Origin: a virus
Virus record (IMG/VR): IMGVR_UViG_3300035698_002915
Coordinates: 1 to 50,664 of that record
Length of the DNA stretch: 50,664 nucleotides
Direction: 5' to 3' (one strand)
The notes beneath the pieces are model-generated. The model was not told the origin of the DNA. It saw nothing but the letters and a program-made list of their open reading frames with translations, and ran no database searches. Below are positions 49,680 through 50,664 of this stretch, in pieces; within the stretch, counting starts at the first letter, position 1; each line of letters opens with the position of its first letter. Made by a program: the position numbers and the translations under genes.

Positions 49680-49809
49680 TTGGAACCTTGTACTAACAGT
49701 TGACTTCAAGTTCTGGACCAGACGGCTAACGCCTACGCCGAAGCTACGCTTCAACTACGTCTCACCTTTATCTGCCCCCGAATACAAGTCAACCGCTAGC
49801 CCTTTCCAA
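49680..49809 (+). ncRNA. Repeated structured element, copy 5
   Basis: Located in the gap before the 166-aa gene, opposite in sense to the late mRNA. Closing stem TTGGAA (49680-49685) with TTCCAA (49804-49809). Inner stem GTTGACTT (49699-49706) with AAGTCAAC (49786-49793), perfect. Inside: CGGC-TAAC-GCC hairpin region (49723-49733) and the hairpin GAAGC-TAC-GCTTC (49740-49752), five pairs with a three-base loop. Shares TTGACTTCAAGTT and ACAAGTCAA with copy 2, although the two are about 25 kb apart. Functional strand unknown. Confidence 0.65.
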
Positions 49810-49813
49810 ACAA

Positions 49814-49857
49814 AAATAGCTACCCTATCATTACAACAGGATAGCTATCAGTTTAAA
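49814..49857 (-). terminator. Rho-independent terminator
   Basis: On the minus strand, ATAGCTA arms (outer pairs) and a CTATC/GATAG-type inner pairing form a stem with a roughly ten-base loop, followed by TTTTTG. It lies just downstream of the 194-aa gene, within the late operon, so it probably reduces rather than stops read-through into the internal virion genes. Confidence 0.6.
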
Positions 49858-49869
49858 ACTTACTGCGTG

Positions 49870-50454
49870 TTAGCAGGTTGGATCAGGCAAAGGCCCAGAA
49901 GCGTACGTCAACGCACCAGCATAGGCAGAAGGCGGACCTGCTACCCAGTAATGGTTGTTGCTGTCAATGACAGGCTGTGTCGCAGAACATACCGCATATA
50001 CATTCCAGCCGTTAATGCCAGACCCAGCTTGAGCGCCAGCAGGGTGTACGTTAGGGTTCAGACTACCTGTGCCCAGTACACCAATCTGTTGGAAGTTGTC
50101 ACCAAAGTTGATACCAGCCGCCGTTTGACCAGCTTCGTTAATTTTTGAGAACAGCGTCCAAACTGGAAGTCGGTTGTTACCACCCGAATTACCATCATCA
50201 CCGTCAGCGGCAGCGTCAAGCAAATCATACAGTGGGCCGAAATTAGTACCAGGTGCAAACAACGGGAAATGCGCAGCACCACCACAAGTTTTACCATCGT
50301 GAACAGCACCACGCATGTTACCTGCGCAAACCAAAAACGACAGAGCGCCGTGTGGTAGGACAGCGTTGTTAAAGCTGTTTGGATTACGAAACATTGCGTT
50401 CCGATGCGACTTGTTTGCGCCGCGAGCGGGATTACCGCCAGTAAAGTTAGACAT
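49870..50454 (-). CDS. Putative virion protein, 194 aa
   Basis: Start set at ATG 50452-50454 with GGAGTG six bases upstream; a GTG three codons earlier overlaps that ribosome site. The product is Gly/Asn/Ala-rich, with a C-terminal Cys and no recognised domain. The composition fits a capsid decoration, tail or spike protein. It is followed by a terminator, which may make its expression distinct from the downstream genes. Confidence 0.55.
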   Translation of the reverse strand: MSNFTGGNPARGANKSHRNAMFRNPNSFNNAVLPHGALSFLVCAGNMRGAVHDGKTCGGAAHFPLFAPGTNFGPLYDLLDAAADGDDGNSGGNNRLPVWTLFSKINEAGQTAAGINFGDNFQQIGVLGTGSLNPNVHPAGAQAGSGINGWNVYAVCSATQPVIDSNNHYWVAGPPSAYAGALTYASGPLPDPTC

Positions 50455-50501
50455 AGCTAACACTCCATTTAGGGACAGGGTAGAAAAAGCACGGTGTCCC
50501 G

Positions 50502-50664
50502 TTACGCGCTTTTATCTTCGAGACGCTTTAAAGTCTTAGGGATAACACCTTCACCGTGAACAACGTGGCGCTCAACTAGCATCCTTGTAATCTGGTCATA
50601 GCTACCTTTCAGTAACGCGTGTTCAGCTTCAAGTTTGGCCAGCCTTTTCTTGGTATCTTCTTGC
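50502..50664 (-). CDS. Two-helix membrane protein, C-terminal part (same gene as 1-294)
   Basis: This is the 3' end of the gene whose start is at 294. Codons overlapping 50538-50664 repeat those at 1-127; the unique end is 11 codons plus TAA, with the sequence KTLKRLEDKSA. The whole protein is 109 residues. The split is only an effect of where the circle was opened. Confidence 0.75.
   Translation of the reverse strand, partial: QEDTKKRLAKLEAEHALLKGSYDQITRMLVERHVVHGEGVIPKTLKRLEDKSA
50538..50664. repeat. 127-bp direct terminal overlap, right copy
   Basis: Identical to bases 1-127. Removing one copy gives a circular map of 50,537 bp, in which the late operon is continuous across the junction. 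Confidence 0.95.

Noticed and set aside
49641-49754. Longer N-terminus of the 166-aa gene
   Set aside because: The extra 38 codons would be read from structured element copy 5, whereas the ATG at 49640 has a good ribosome site.
1-50664. tRNA genes in the gaps
   Set aside because: The structured gaps have no acceptor/T-arm pattern (no GGTTCGANTCC-type T loop) and too many stems; I found no tRNA-like fold.
1-50664. CRISPR arrays
   Set aside because: No regular direct repeats with unique spacers were seen; the five elements are dispersed and diverged.
1-50664. Phage RNA polymerase, integrase or repressor
   Set aside because: None of the larger proteins has the relevant motifs; the family A polymerase has a full exonuclease and DNA polymerase motif set, so it is not an RNA polymerase.

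Overview
The window is one complete, circularly closed genome of a tailed phage. The first 127 bases are repeated exactly at the end (1-127 = 50538-50664), which is the overlap a circular or terminally redundant genome of about 50,537 bp leaves after assembly. The virion genes point to a short-tailed (podovirus-like) phage of a Gram-negative host: a P22-sized portal, an SU10/DUF5309-like major capsid protein, no tape measure or sheath, two very large internal virion proteins and a virion lysozyme-like protein. I see no integrase, repressor or phage RNA polymerase, so it is probably strictly lytic and uses host RNA polymerase. The host cannot be named from the sequence. A marine podovirus such as the HMO-2011 group is a reasonable comparison, but this is not shown here.

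Layout. Two blocks diverge from a roughly 770-base control region at 16.7-17.5 kb. Leftward (minus strand, late) come small and large terminase, portal, scaffold, major capsid protein, neck and tail proteins, a receptor-binding tail protein with an Ig-like domain and propeller repeats, a run of small cysteine-rich proteins, and a two-helix membrane protein. The block then passes through the window junction to the internal virion proteins, ending at 39.35 kb. Rightward (plus strand, early/middle) come small early genes, a Dda/RecD-like helicase, an N-acetylmuramoyl-L-alanine amidase, a PD-(D/E)XK nuclease, a RecA-like ATPase, a possible ssDNA-binding protein, a family A DNA polymerase with an N-terminal UDG-like region, a nucleotide kinase, a DUF3987-like ATPase and a DnaQ-like exonuclease, ending at 39.17 kb. 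The blocks converge at 39.2-39.35 kb.

Most unusual feature. At least five intergenic gaps (about 12.1, 24.5, 38.3, 39.3 and 49.7 kb) hold copies of one structured element of about 130-145 nt. They share short sequence blocks (GGARCCTT near the 5' end, a TTGAC/CAAGTT block in the 5' part, a CCACCT/CTACCAC-like block before the 3' arm) and a closing stem. Inside is a pair of hairpins, the second always with a three-base loop, whose stems differ in sequence but stay paired. This pattern suggests a conserved RNA (or DNA) structure repeated through the genome. I do not recognise it as a known family. Other gaps hold separate strong structures: a three-way junction after the capsid gene, a 16-bp inverted repeat in the terminase leader, tandem hairpins before two genes, and a stem that overlaps the ribosome binding site of the nucleotide kinase.
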